Source: Cordylochernes scorpioides (taxonomy: Eukaryota; Arthropoda; Arachnida; Pseudoscorpiones; Chernetidae). Taken from it: 64,000 nucleotides of DNA. Every line of letters begins with the position of its first letter. Positions within the stretch are counted from its first letter, which is position 1. Below, one piece after another: positions 21,159 to 33,200 of the stretch. The position numbers and the translations under genes were made by a program. The stretch is taken from contig CP092886.1 of NCBI GenBank assembly GCA_030710605.1, forward strand, positions 160,378,000-160,441,999, written 5' to 3'. Below the pieces are notes generated by a model that ran no database searches, had not been told where the DNA came from, and saw nothing but the letters and a program-made list of their open reading frames with translations.

Positions 21159-22446
21159 ATTCCAATTATTTGCTGGGAAAATTAAAATAAAACCCATTCT
21201 TCAGTTTTTCTTTAAGGCCAGTTGGTCTTTCTTATACTTTTCATTTAAGTATTCCAACTTAGAATAACAATTATTTTTCCAGAAAAATCATATCGAGCTT
21301 TTAATGTACATAACATTTACTGTTAACATCATGAGCTAAGTTGCTCTTTTTGAGAGGTACTAAATGATGTTATTTTTGAACTGGAACTGAAGGCTTTTCA
21401 GAAAAGGTCTGGAATGTTATATGTGTAGACAAAATGCCCTATATATATATAGCAGAGTTGTCTCATTATCTCTAATGCCAATGTCTTGTATAAAAAAAGG
21501 AAATTTTTCTTGGAAAATGTTATTTGAAATCGGTCAATATTGAATGAACCCCATCTTATGAAAACTGGTGCAAAGAGATTGAGAGAAGAGAGAAGAGAAG
21601 AGAGAGAGAGAGAGATCAATTTTCAAAGAGCAGAAACCAAAATAATTCAACAAGACTTAACATAATTGTAATATATCTCTTTTTCTTTGCCAATTTTTTA
21701 TTTTGTATTTCGCTTCTTATTAATGTAAATATGGTAATCAAGTTCCGCTTCAAATTTTAATGACCTTAGTTCTTCAGCTGAGGAATTTTTATTTGTAATG
21801 AAAGATCTTAATTGTATTATATATATATATATATATATATAAAGGCCTATATGTATGCATTTATCATATGTAAAAACCATTTTTTATTTTATATTTTTAA
21901 ATTCCCCGCATTTACACAAACTAATCTGTTTATCAGCTTAATTGTCTTAATTAAGATTTTGTGTTTATAAATTTCATTATTACCATTTTATGTGATTATA
22001 TTTTACTTTTTGTTCTTTTCATTTTCAGACTTCACAGTAAATTGTGTATAATATTGTCTTAATAAAGGCTTTTGTGTGTGAGATTAAGTATATTTTTAAT
22101 ATACACTCACTTTTGTAAATTGGAAATACACACTAGAACCTTATTATAACAACCTCTTTTATAACTGCTACCTGGTTCAACAGCCAGGTTTTTAACAGCC
22201 ATATGGCTATAACTACATAAAAATTTGGTCCTAAGTGATGTTATAATGGATCAGCTCTAGATTTTACTTTGACAGAAATATATATCCCTTTTAATGACAG
22301 TTGACTGAAGGTTAAGAATTGATCCATGCACATAAAAATGGCTGTGCATGGAATATCTCCCTAATATTAAATGTGGCCATATAAGAATGAGTTATTTGTA
22401 TTGCCACAAAGAAGTGCTTCAAATCTACATTATATCAACAGCAGAC
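20741..22446. other. AT-rich intergenic DNA with TA microsatellites and a LINE 3' tail
   Basis: TA runs at 20885-20912, 21122-21154 and 21818-21840. A LINE-like 3' tail reads TTAATAAAGGCTTTTGTGTG near 22058-22078. At 22130-22260 a short repeat resembles pogo/Tigger ends (TTATTATAACAACCTC). No gene is visible. Confidence 0.5.
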
Positions 22447-22545
22447 ACAAGGTAATAAGACCAAATCCAAATAAATAAATAGTGTGTGACGTTTCGGTAG
22501 CAGCGTTGTTACCATCTTCAGACAAAAGTACTGAATGAAAAAATT
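22447..22545 (+). mobile_element. Foldback MITE copy 2 (left part)
   Basis: Family core GGTAATAAGACCAAATCC to GACGTTTCGGTAGCAGCG and CTTCAGACAAAAGTACTGAA; the right arm is missing. Confidence 0.7.
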
Positions 22546-23415
22546 TTCCACTAGAGGAGAGCTTCAGAGCCTGAACTCTAAAATAGAATCTTCAAGTGAT
22601 GGCTTAGCATCAACATTGATATTCACTTTGGAATTCATTTTCTTTAGCTCATAGGAAGAATAACTTCTTAGGTCCATTGAAGTCTATAATCTATAATCCA
22701 AATTGTGCTTTATAAATCAACAGTAGACATTCAACCTAAACTCATTACCATAGGAGGATCTATAAAGAACTTTTTAAAATGCACAATGTCTAGGATTTAG
22801 TACCACTCAAAAATAGGTTAATAAGAAAAATAATTTTAACATTAATAACTTTCAACTTTTATTAACTTCAACATTCATCCTCTTTAAAAATATATATATT
22901 TTTATAGGAACCAGCATATTATGTTTTCCTGGATAATGGGCTCTCACAGGAAGTCTTTTGCATAATAATACTTGCAAAGTCTCTTATTAGGTCAAAATTA
23001 CAATTGGTATTCTATATTTAAAATGAAAATTTCCAAAAGTAACCCAATTAAAAAGATAACACCTCTATCAGAGATTTATATTTTAAAACAAAGAATAATT
23101 AGCCTCAAATAACCTATCTTTCAATGAAAGACCAGCTTCAGGAGAAACCTGGGCTGATTCTAAGTGATGTTTCCTAGTAGGTTCTATATTATTGTGTTTG
23201 GTGTGTGCCTACAAATATCTATAATGTCTTTAAAATTGTGTGCCTATTTCCCAACTATGATATTCATGTTAGGAAAACTAATTTTATTTTCTTATGATTT
23301 ATGTGTTTACAAATGAAGAGAGCATATAGGGTTATGTATTTTAAATTAAAATTTAAACACTGGAAAGAACATGAGAATTATTCAGAAGGAATAACACAAA
23401 AGAACTATGAATGAT
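22546..23415. other. Unannotated AT-rich stretch
   Basis: No long open frame, no recognisable element ends apart from MITE-derived words. Confidence 0.4.
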
Positions 23416-23416
23416 A

Positions 23417-23625
23417 CAAGGTACAATTTGGTTTATAGATAATCAATTGTGTGTGATGTTTTGGTAGCAGCATTGTAACCATCATCAGATAAAAGTCCTG
23501 AATGAGCACAATAATATACATTTTTTAAAATGCTGTGATATATTTTCATTCAGTACTTTTGTCTGATGATGGTAATGCAGTTATTGACTTGCTACACTTT
23601 TTATAGTTTAAGAGATGTTACCTTA
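23417..23625 (+). mobile_element. Foldback MITE copy 3
   Basis: Left end GGTACAATTTGGTTTATAG, diverged core, and right inverted arm TCAGTACTTTTGTCTGATGA. More diverged than copies 2 and 4. Confidence 0.65.
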
Positions 23626-24162
23626 TGTCTCTTATTGTCTATTAAATTATATGTCTCTTATATGAAAGAATGCATTTGAATTATTTTTTGCTAATTAATT
23701 GTAAATCATAGCTAACCATTTGTTCTTGTATACATTACAGCCAATATATATAATATTGTATTGGCTTGGCCAGCTTATATAACCATGCTTATTTAAATTT
23801 GAAATGTAACAATTTTAATATTTTAAATATAATTTTTATAATGAAAAAATCTTTAAAATTTAACAATATATATGAGATCAAAATATCAAAGGAACTAGGT
23901 TTAATTATAGATTTTAATATTCAAAAGGTAACAAGATTCAAGTTCAAATTGTGAGCCAGAAGAACTTAGCGATTCAAGGGGGTTGACATATATGACATGT
24001 TTAAAACAATAATCCAATTGAAAAATGAAGTTGACCTACTTACAAGATATGCTGCAGCCCTGTTGGTTTATTGCCCGCCATTTGGGATTGTTTTTGTTGT
24101 GAGACCTAATGATATACTATTTTGATTTGAAATATATATATATCCAAATTGAAAGGAAGGTA

Positions 24163-24285
24163 AACACAAGGTAATAAGACCAAATCCAAATAAATAAATA
24201 GTGTGTGACGTTTCGGTAACAGCATTGTTACCATCTTCAGACAAAAGTACTGAATGAGAAAATTTTACCACAGCATGCTTTTAAA
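24163..24285 (+). mobile_element. Foldback MITE copy 4 (left part)
   Basis: Well-conserved core (ACACAAGGTAATAAGACC, GTGTGTGACGTTTCGGTAAC, CTTCAGACAAAAGTACTGAA), right arm absent. Confidence 0.7.
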
Positions 24286-24567
24286 TAGTTACTGTTATCT
24301 CAAGTGTGTAAACAAGATAACAGATAAGAAGAAGATATTTATCTGATAAACAGATGAGGAAGGTGTAATAAATTGGCAAAATCTATAGAAAAATTAGTAC
24401 AAGATGCTAAGTGGAGTCTCAAGATAAACTCTGAAAATAAATATTTCAAGCAACCACAGATGTAATTGCTAAAATAAGCAATCTAACTAAGACAACGTAA
24501 TGATAAAAAGCTACCTTTTCTTTTCAAAATGGAATTTAAAAAAACCCATCATTAGCCATTTCTGAAA

Positions 24568-24713
24568 TCCAGCAGACTGGGGTCAGTGGCAAAGCCACGA
24601 CACCAGCTTTCCTAAATTCAGAATGCCCACCAAGAGCCTTTGAGCTATAGCCCTCTTCAGTACAAGGCTGGTGTTGTGGCTTTGTTACAGACATGAGTCT
24701 GCTACATTGCAGA
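24568..24713. repeat. Foldback repeat
   Basis: Inverted arms around GCAGACTGGGGTCAGTGGCA at the left and GGTGTTGTGGCTTTGTTACA plus GAGTCTGC at the right. Words from it recur at about 45400 and 54290. Confidence 0.55.
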
Positions 24714-24819
24714 AACGATCAATAATGTTGCAATTATTTTGCATCTATTTTAACAAAAACTGTAGCCTTAATCTTTTTTTAATCAATTAATATATATTTC
24801 TCACTCTCATGCAGCAAAA

Positions 24820-25045
24820 TAAATTCAATCTATATTTTGGACATCAAATTGGACTATCTATTTTACCAGTTGAGCACCTTTTTGAAAATTCTGAATATTT
24901 TATTAATTTCATGCAATCAATGCTTGCCCTATACCCATTAGGGCCATACCCTGAAACCATGGCCTCTAGGTGAGTCTTCTGAATTATTTAAAGCTGGGAT
25001 TGTATCTTTGCCATTGACCAGAGCCTGTTAGATTGCAGAAACAGC
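24820..25045 (+). repeat. Dispersed repeat shared with 54100-54345
   Basis: Shares CTATATTTTGG, ATTCTGAATATTTTATT and the closing motif with the copy at 54100-54345. Class unknown. Confidence 0.45.
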
Positions 25046-25274
25046 CCCATTTATGACTGATAAATGTAATTATTTTTAATGAGGGCTTATGTTATTTGAA
25101 AATCTACCCTTTGTATCTTGCCTGAATTTCTTATGAGGTTCCTCCCTGTGATACTGTTTTATCAATTAAGAGTAATAATAATAAAGACTTAAATATTAGC
25201 ATGACAAACATAATATAGATATTATGTGTGTGAGAGGATATAAAATCTAAATAGATATTTGAAAAATCATAGCC

Positions 25275-25375
25275 CACAATTTGGATTTTAGATTAGAAAC
25301 ATAAGGCAACAGATATAAATCCAAATATATAAATTATATATGATGTTTCTGTAATTGCATTGATAAGTACGGAAA
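25275..25375 (+). mobile_element. Foldback MITE copy 5 (diverged)
   Basis: CACAATTTGGATTTTAGATT, AAATCCAAATATATAAATTA and a degraded GATGTTTCTGTAATTGCATT core. Confidence 0.5.
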
Positions 25376-25928
25376 AGTTGCATGTAATTTATATAGTAGG
25401 ATCTTGTTACTACAATGTATTTGAAATGAAATAAACCTTAAATACATAATATATTATTTTGTGCAATTTTTTAAAAATGCATTTGCACCAAGTGGACATT
25501 TTAAATTGTATTAAATTTTCCTTCAAATTTTAGGTTTGAATATATATTCAAGTTGTTTTGCGTTTGTTATAATGAAATATTTTCTTCCTTGATTTCAAAC
25601 CTAGGTATTATTTAAACTTGTAACTCAATAGTGAAATTCAAACTTGTATTCCTGCTTCAATGAAACCACTGTGGTTATCTTTGTTTCATAGAGAACTCCA
25701 TCTTTGAAATGCCTCAAGAATTTCAGAGGAATTCTACCTATCTCTAGATTGAAAAATATCATTCTATTGGATATTTTTTAACTTTCAGGTGACATTCAGG
25801 TTAACTTTCTGTGTAGGGTGAACAAATTTTAGAATTCTACAAGTATATAGCCCACCTATAGATGCATGATATATCTATTAATTTATCATATTTTGGGCTT
25901 GCTATTCTCTAATTTCCTTGTTGTATAT

Positions 25929-26018
25929 ATGGGGCCTGGTGGATGAGTGGTATAAACCATGAGTTTTCGACAGCCATGACCCAGGATTGAATCTCGCATT
26001 GGATACTTTTTTTTAATG
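25929..26018 (+). mobile_element. tRNA-derived SINE head
   Basis: A-box-like TGGATGAGTGG (25940-25950) and B-box-like GGATTGAATCT (25984-25994), spaced as in a tRNA-derived RNA polymerase III promoter, followed by a T run (26006-26013) that could terminate such transcription. A diverged relative occurs at about 53650-53830. Not a functional tRNA: the cloverleaf does not close. Confidence 0.5.
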
Positions 26019-26344
26019 AAAAAATTGCTTAAATTGCTCCCAATTCTTGCAAAAGTTAAACCCCCCAAGTGAGTGCAAGTAACCAAATTGTTTTCCACAT
26101 GTTTAAAAAAGGATGTGCTTACAGGAAAAGCAGTCGCTAACTACTACCCACTAAGGTTATCAGGATTTGTACCCTGTGTACTTGGGTTAATACAAAAACT
26201 TTTTCCACAAACCATGGAGTTTCCATACACATTTTTCCAGAAGTATTTTATCTTGTTTTGGTGTGAAATTTCATTAATTGAATATAACATTCAGAGATAT
26301 TCCATTCTTTTTCTAGGTCTAGAAATTGTAAAGAATTTTTAAAA

Positions 26345-27380
26345 ATATCTTCCAGGTATTGAGATCTTTTTTTGTTAATTTCTCTCATTATTTAATTAAA
26401 AAGACATATATTGGATCAAAATATCATTTATTTTATCAATATTTCAGTTGGCTGAACGCCAACCTTTATGAAGGTATTATAACATATTAATGTGTCTCAT
26501 TATATAAAATATTTCAATATTTATATTGCGGGAAATTTGAAAAATAATCAAATTGATGAGAAATTGAGTGGGAAGGTGCTAAAGGCCAGAGATTTCCCCA
26601 AATGAAAAAGATTGGGAATCAAAGAAGTTGGATATCATGCAATAAAGAATAACCTTATAAGCATCAGGTTTGCCGATATTTGGCTTTGGTAAGGTGTCAG
26701 CTAGTGCCAGCTCTTCATGAGTCATGTTACCAATTAATGTGTATTTTCCTCTTCTAAGGTGAAGTACTTGTTTGTTTAACATAACACAAGCTTTCATGTG
26801 TTTAATAGTTATCAAATAAGTTACAAGAAACAAAGGAATAAATAAGAAAACAATTGCATATTTGGAAGAAACATATTAAATATGGTCAATATGGTATTAG
26901 GTCAAATTTTTCTATAAGTTTAAACCAAATCCACATATAGAAAAAACAGAAATATCTATACATCATATGCATTCTTTCAAATATGCAAAAATGTTAGCAT
27001 ATATATTATTCTGTTTCTTGTAGCTTAGTTCTCAGCTTATCGAAGCACCTCACTTTCATAAATTTAGCTTATTTGTGATATAAAAAAAACATCATTCACC
27101 TACTGTTTATTATTCTTCTATGCCTAGTTTAAAATTATTTTTGTAATTGAGTGGGAGATCTCTTTATTAACAATATGGAAAGTGCATTTTGGCCCATGCA
27201 CACATGGTCTTTCTGAACATATGAAATTATTGGTTACATGAAAAAAAAAAACTACTTATCTCCACTCAATCATATTAGGGTATCAAGCCTGTGGAGCTTG
27301 AAATTTTTGATAGTGTCGCAGATGGGTAGAGGTCCTCAATGGATGAGTAAATGCAGTCAATTATGTGAGGGGGGGGGGGG
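26345..27380. other. AT-rich intergenic stretch
   Basis: No supported coding sequence. A poly-G run lies at about 27369-27381, next to the LINE fragment. Confidence 0.4.
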
Positions 27381-28510
27381 AGAAAGGTTGAGAATTGCCC
27401 TTAGTACATAAGTGGGAAAATCTTGCAAACATTCTGGAATATCATTGTTCATAGATGACAAGACCCAAGTGTGGAAATCAAGGACTGCTGCTTCCTAGAG
27501 AGGAGAGAATTGATGCTTGTCCTTTCTGCTTTGTACCCTTCATGGGCTGTAATAGAATTATATTCTTGGCGGCATTGGACTTTGTTGAAACGGAGGTCTT
27601 TTTCATCTAGTAGGTTTGTTGACTGTCTGGCCTTGGTGTGGCCAAGAGTTCCAGATTTTGCCAGGGAGTCTGCCAGTTCATTTCCAGGAATTCCAACATA
27701 ATATGGAAACCATTGTACTCTGACAGAGATGTTGGCTTGGAGTCTGTTCAGAAAATTGGCAATGCTCTTATGAAGAGGTTATTGGCTGGAGAAACAGGTT
27801 TGAAAAGTATAAGTGGTTGTTCTTGAATCAGAGTAAATGATTATTCTACTTGGTGACAATGTTTTTGAGAACAGTATCTATTGTTGAGAGCTCGGAGTTG
27901 TAAGCTGAAAGATTTCTAGAGTGGGAAAAGAATATTTTTCAAGGATTTTATTTTGTAAAAAGCTCTCTCTATATATATACCATACTGCCAGACAGTCTAG
28001 TTTCAAGTCAGCTACCATCAGTGTGAATGGTGATGTCAAAGAGGGATCTATTTTGTCAATGATTTAGAGGTCAAAAGAGCTTAAAGTAATTCTGGCTGAT
28101 CTCATGTTTGTGGGGATGGGCTGGGAGATTATGTATACATGTAAGTATTTTGTGATTTCTGTGTGAAAATTAAAATGGTTTGTGTTTAGAACTGAATGAT
28201 TTAAATAAACGATGAGAATTTCAAACTATTTTGAGAGAGAGAGGAGTTGGCTGTTTGAGTCTTTGATTTGAGTCCCAATTTCAAATAAAATTTCATATAA
28301 AGTGTTCTTTAGGAAAATTAATATTTTTAAATATGAATTTTGAGAAAAACAGATTTTTCTCTTGATTTGCAAGGGCTCTCTTGACTGAACTGATTTGGAT
28401 TCTGTCTCTATTAGATAGGTTGCTTATACTTGCATTGATCCAGGCTGGGACAGCATATTCTAAAATAGGCCTTACGAGTGTAAGGTATGTTGTGCGTAAG
28501 ATATTGGCAT
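27250..28510 (-). pseudogene. LINE fragment: RT thumb, RNase H and 3' end
   Basis: On the - strand, the RT thumb region reads RPILEYAVPAWINASISNLS (about 28420-28480). Then RNase H-like pieces: TDGS near 28035, YNSELSTIDTVLKNI near 27870-27910, and VGIPGNELADSLAKSGTLG near 27640-27700. The 3' end shares CAAGCTCCACAGGCTTGATA with the + strand copy ending at about 46470, so both belong to one RNase H-bearing LINE family. Multiple frameshifts and stops; the 5' part is absent. Confidence 0.75.
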
Positions 28511-28617
28511 TTGCAACCTAGTTTAAACCTGAAAATTTTGAAATTCTGAGTCTATTTTAAAAGCTTTTCTTTAAAATGCTCCCTGTCTGTCCACAAATCT
28601 TGCAATCGATTTTTAAT

Positions 28618-28905
28618 ATACTTTTAGAGCACAGAAATCTGAAATTTGGTACACTTTTCAGAACCCGATGACAATGCAAGTTGACAAATTATCAGACTTC
28701 TGGGTTGTCAGGGTAGCTGAAAATGGACAAATTTCCAAATTGCCTTTCAAATTTTGTAAATTAATTTTGATATACTCTCAGGTCACATAGAAGTATGAAA
28801 CTTTTAACACTCACTCAGTCCAATGAACAATGCAAGTGTACAAGTTTTCAGACTTCTGGGTGGTCAGAATGGCCAGGAATGAACAAATGTCTATATTTCT
28901 TTTCA
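28618..28905. repeat. Imperfect tandem dimer, about 167-bp period
   Basis: Two copies share CAATGCAAGT followed by CAGACTTCTGGGT and GGTCAGAATGG-like words. Possibly a satellite-derived dimer; no coding sense. Confidence 0.45.
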
Positions 28906-29042
28906 AGTCTTATGTTACGCCCTTTACAGAGAATTGACCAATCCTCCACGAGCAGGCTTCCATCTATTTAAGGTCTAATCCCCAGTGAACTTTTGATTCT
29001 AAGTTTTGTAAATTCATGACTAAAAAAACTAACTAAATAATT

Positions 29043-29396
29043 AATAAATAAAATACATTTTTAAAAAGAGCTTTTATTCAAATTCACTGAAAAGGAAAAA
29101 ATAAAATATTGTATCTTCTGTCATTGAGCAATTAGATGTATCCGAGTGAAAATACAAGCAGCGGGGGACGATCATATTTAGAGAAAAGGTAAAAATATAG
29201 CAAACACATAAAAATTGCTAATCAGTTGCTACATATTAAATCACATTAGGTTCAAAATTCATGATGATGGTCTCCTGCCACTTTTATTTTCACTTAGATA
29301 CATCTAATTGCTCAATGACAGAAGATACACCATTTTATTTTTTACCCTTTAGTGCATTTGAATAAAGTTTTTTTTTTAAATGTATTTTTATTTATC
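29043..29396. mobile_element. Foldback element with arms of about 110 bp
   Basis: The left arm includes GTATCTTCTGTCATTGAGCA and the right arm its complement TGCTCAATGACAGAAGATAC; complementarity continues outward through TTTATTCAAAT and AAAATACATTT. The central spacer has no open frame. It ends a few bases before the pogo/Tigger-like element. Confidence 0.75.
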
Positions 29397-29401
29397 AATT
29401 A

Positions 29402-30638
29402 CAGTAAAACCCCGCTAAGATGAACCATGGATATAACGAACCTTCCCTTATAACGAACCCATCGAAAATCCCAATTCCATTCCATTAAAATTACCATCGT
29501 TATAACGAACTTTTCACCTTTCAAACTAGCGAACTATCGCTATAACGAACCCAATTTTGGTCCCAAAATATTAAATTCTATCAAAAATACCATGCTTATA
29601 ACGAACTTTTAATTTTAATTCTAAAATTCCAAAATTATAATTTTCAAAACTAATTAAAATTTTGTGTGAACTCTAGCTCACAGATCGCAATTCAAAACAA
29701 AGAATTTAGCGACATTGTGTGTTTTTATTTACGTTCTATTTTTATACTGCGCACTTTTATAAATTTTTCATGCCTTATTGAAAACTAAATTTCTTAACTC
29801 TACATTAGGAAAATTCCTTAAAACATGATTAAATTATTAAAACCAGTTTTAAAAGATAATGGAAGTGCCAAAGAAAAAGTCGCTCGTACCAAGATATCAC
29901 TTGAAAAGAAATTAACCATCATAAAAGCTATTGAGAGTGGTACATCGCAAGCGGAACTTCGGAAGAAAATGAAAATGAGCAAAAGTGGCATTTCTACGAT
30001 ATGGCAAAAAAGAAGACTATAAAAAAAAAAAAAATGCTACAAAGATGAATCAATCCCAACTATTGCCGCTATCGTCAGTGTCATTATACACTTTTAGAAG
30101 AAGCCTTGTATACGTGGTTAGTACAAGCTAGGCTTCATTTTAAAAAATGAAGATTTCTTTGCTAGATATGAAACCAAATTTTTGAGGAATATGTTAAAGC
30201 AGAAAAAAATAACACTTTTTCTTCAAGTAAGCCTTTGTATCCTATATTGTAATATAATAATATTTATTTAAAATATATTTTTATACCTTTTAAAATATTA
30301 TTAATAAAGTTTTATTTAATTTTTATAAATAAGGTATACTTTTCTTGGATTTTTTTGACATATGGGGGCAGGTTGCATTTATACTAATTAAAATATCAGA
30401 GGAACTGATCAAAAAGGCAATATTTTCACATGATTTTGTTTTTATTTTAATATACAGCTTTAATATATAGAAATAGGTTAATTTAGGGGGAAAAAAGCAG
30501 CCAATATTAAGAGGTAGCCTTTTTTTTTTTGCGCATGCCCTTCAATTATATCCTCAAAAAAATTTAAATACCCAAACCGTGGCTATAGTGAACCAAAAGT
30601 CCTGTCCCAATGGGGTTCACTATAGAGGGGTTTTACTG
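29402..30638 (+). mobile_element. pogo/Tigger-like DNA transposon, internally deleted
   Basis: Ends CAGTAAAACCCCGCTAAG and its inverted partner AGAGGGGTTTTACTG, flanked by TA (29400-29401, 30639-30640). The 5' part repeats TATAACGAAC words. The only coding remnant is the N-terminal helix-turn-helix at 29825-30022. A related right end is seen at about 49411. Confidence 0.85.
29825..30022 (+). pseudogene. Truncated pogo/Tigger transposase, CENP-B-type helix-turn-helix
   Basis: A 65-codon frame with ISLEKKLTIIKAIESG, TSQAELRKKMKMSKS and GISTIWQKR: the first DNA-binding helix-turn-helix of pogo/Tigger transposases (the fold also found in CENP-B). The second DNA-binding domain and the DDE catalytic domain, normally over 300 residues, are missing; the frame stops in an A run. 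At most it could still bind the element's ends. Confidence 0.75.
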
Positions 30639-31149
30639 TATTTAGAAATGTGTATTATGGTGTTTTTTTTTTTTTAAAGTGGGAGCAGGGTTAAGTGTGA
30701 CAGCAAGATATCTTGAGGAAGATGAATAGTTGATTGTTGAGTTATTCAGAAAAATATTTGGAGTATAATGGCGAAGGTTATTTTTAATGGTGAAGATGCC
30801 AATTTATATTTGTTAATGTTAATAGATGCAGTTTCTGGGTTACCCTTTTACCTATTTTTTGGCCTTGTTCAGGGAGTGCTCTGCATGGAAGAGGTTATTT
30901 TTGGAGACCCACCTGATTGTTTTTTGTATAGAGGGCAATTTTAGCTGGTGGTTTGATTAAAGTGTGCATATAATTGAGGTAGATGTTGAAGAGAATTGGG
31001 CTTAATATTGACCCTTGACTTAATCCTTAATAAATATGAGTAATTTGTGATATGTTGCTGTGTAAATTAACCGATATTGTGCATTTGGATGGAGGAAAAA
31101 CAAAACCTAAAAAATATTTCTGCAAAATGCGGACTACTTACTAAAAAGA

Positions 31150-31330
31150 TACAATTTGGATTATAGATTAGAAACATAAGATATCAAACCCGCATCCAAA
31201 TAGATAAATATAATTTGTGATGTGTCATGTTTTATTAAAAATTCTGTTACCGAAATGTCATAATCATTTTATCAATATATTTAGTTGTTGTCTTGTTACC
31301 TTATGTTATTTATATACCAATTTAAAATTA
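31150..31330 (+). mobile_element. Foldback MITE copy 6 (diverged)
   Basis: GATACAATTTGGATTATAGA left end and inverted core word TTCTGTTACCGAAATGTCAT; right end TTGTTACCTTATG. Confidence 0.55.
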
Positions 31331-31551
31331 TATGCAGAAAAACATTCCATAATTTGAAAAAATAAATGAGTAACAAACTTTTTGAACCCTAAATTGGCTA
31401 GATTTAATATAATTCAAATACTGATGCTATTTTAGGAGTATCCATGTTTCAGGAGGGTTCTCAATGAGATCTGCTTTGTGTGAAAACTTCAAAAAATAAA
31501 ATGGTCCAAATGGTTGCTGTAAATGGTTATGCCAACAAAATTTCCAATATA

Positions 31552-31684
31552 CAGTGGAATCTCCATGGAAGGACACTGTTGCTAGAAACGCCTCTCTTTA
31601 GCAGCTCTCCGGTAAGAGAACAGCTCTCTCTGACACTTTGGCTTTGGCTCAGCAAATAGTGTCCTTTAGATAGAAGTTCTACAG
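31552..31684. mobile_element. 133-bp MITE with TA duplication
   Basis: CAGTGGAATCTCCATGGAAG left end, inverted TTTAGATAGAAGTTCTACAG right end, TA at 31550-31551 and 31685-31686. Probably a pogo-type MITE; a related right end (TGGAGGTTCTACTGTA) is at about 49770-49785. Confidence 0.65.
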
Positions 31685-31689
31685 TATTT

Positions 31690-32059
31690 AATTATTTTGT
31701 TAAGATCTTAGCAATGTTTTTAAATAAAAGTCATGTGAATATAAATTAATAAATTTGATTTTGTTTTCTACCCTCATCAGTCAAAGAGATGAAAGAGGAG
31801 TTAATGTAAATTAATGATGTTCAAGGCAAATTCATATTTTCATAATTATATTGGTATATGAAGAGAGCAGTTTGATTCTGTGATGCTAAAGTTATTTAGC
31901 TTTCTTAATCCACAGTTGGGGTTGTAGTGGTAATATATATGGTCCTATAGTGTCCCACACAACTTTTAATATTCATTCATTCACAATAAGCCCTCCTGAG
32001 TTAACTCTCTTTAGACAAACATATTTTTAAATAGACCTGCTACTGAATACAATATTTGA
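31690..32059. other. No gene seen
   Basis: AT-rich filler between the small MITE and the old BEL/Pao remnant. Confidence 0.4.
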
Positions 32060-32854
32060 GAGAGGTTCTGAAATAGTCCCGTGGTTTCACTTCAGGATCA
32101 AATAGAAGGGGAATTGCATAACATCTATCAGCCATGTGTCAAACTTCCTTTTGATAGAGTTTCACAGAACTCTTCTTTTGACAGTTTGTATCTTGACCGC
32201 ACCTCTTCAATTTCCCAGAAATGCCTCAATATCTCATTGCTGTTCTCGTTGCAATAAATAGTGATGGTAAGTACCTGAGTAGGATCTGTCATTTCCTCTT
32301 CACTCATCCTACCTGATATTGTCCAGCCCAAACTGGTCCTTTGAGTGTAGAGATTAGTCTTCTCGATTCTCCAGACCTCTCTTGCAATAACAAGAAGCCA
32401 TAAGCGTTAGCTCCTTGGCTTAGGTCTATTCTTCCTCTGTTGTTGAAATAGATATATGCTAGTTTGATATTTTTGAAAACTCCTGGTTGAGGAATAAAAA
32501 TGTTTCTGCTTGGTAATAATCCTTTTGACCACTAATGCCTGTATTGGCAGTCTCCAGCTCTCAATTTCAAATTTTGTCAATTCTATGACATCCTTACCCC
32601 TTGTAGCGTTGTGCTATATATCTGGATGCCTACTTTGAAGGTGAGAATCTTTCTGCTGCAGTATATACATCCTGACAGATAAAAGAAGACTGGGTGCCTT
32701 AATCTAACATAGCTCAAATGACAAACTTTTTTCCTTTTTGGTTAAAATTGCAGGCCAAAGCAGTAAGCAAGAGAGCTTTGGGTACCACCTTTCTGACATG
32801 CATCCCAGTGAAGGCGGAATCTTTACTTCCCTGGTTTTATGAAGATTCTTCATT
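32060..32854 (-). pseudogene. Old BEL/Pao remnant, downstream part (protease to RT linker)
   Basis: On the - strand: an aspartic-protease-like GTQSSFI with a stop in the active-site region (about 32680), then GRIDLSQGANAYGFLL, and GWTISGRMSEEEM with FWEIEEV (32128-32331), all in the order found in BEL/Pao polyproteins between protease and reverse transcriptase. Heavily mutated. It is directly cut by the young BEL element at 32860. Confidence 0.75.
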
Positions 32855-32859
32855 GTCAC

Positions 32860-33200
32860 TGATGGAGCTTGGATCCTTACAGCAATAGTTTGGAAATCCG
32901 TGTTGCTCTCTAACCTTTTGTTTTAGATGTTGACTATCTTTTGGCAGAGCTTAATTTGGACTGTATGCTTTCACCTCGACCTACGGATTGACTACCGAGA
33001 GATTGTACCTTTCCTAATGCGATGTAACAACAAGAGAATGGCCACACAGCCTCACGGCGTTTAGCTGACACACTCTTTATTCAATCATCCACTCATTTTA
33101 TATACATACATATTTACATAGTCAAAAGAAAGAAAGAAGAATTTGCATGACTATGAATCAATACAGCCTAGCTAGCGATTTGCATAGCTAGGCGCAAACA
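32860..33200 (-). repeat. 3' LTR of the young BEL/Pao element
   Basis: On the - strand it begins TGTTTGCGCCTAGC at 33200. Nearly identical to the LTR at 35428-35768. The Gag-Pro ORF stop codon lies within its first bases. Confidence 0.93.

Noticed and set aside
25929-26018. Functional tRNA gene
   Set aside because: Box-like motifs are present but the acceptor and anticodon stems do not pair; better explained as a SINE head.
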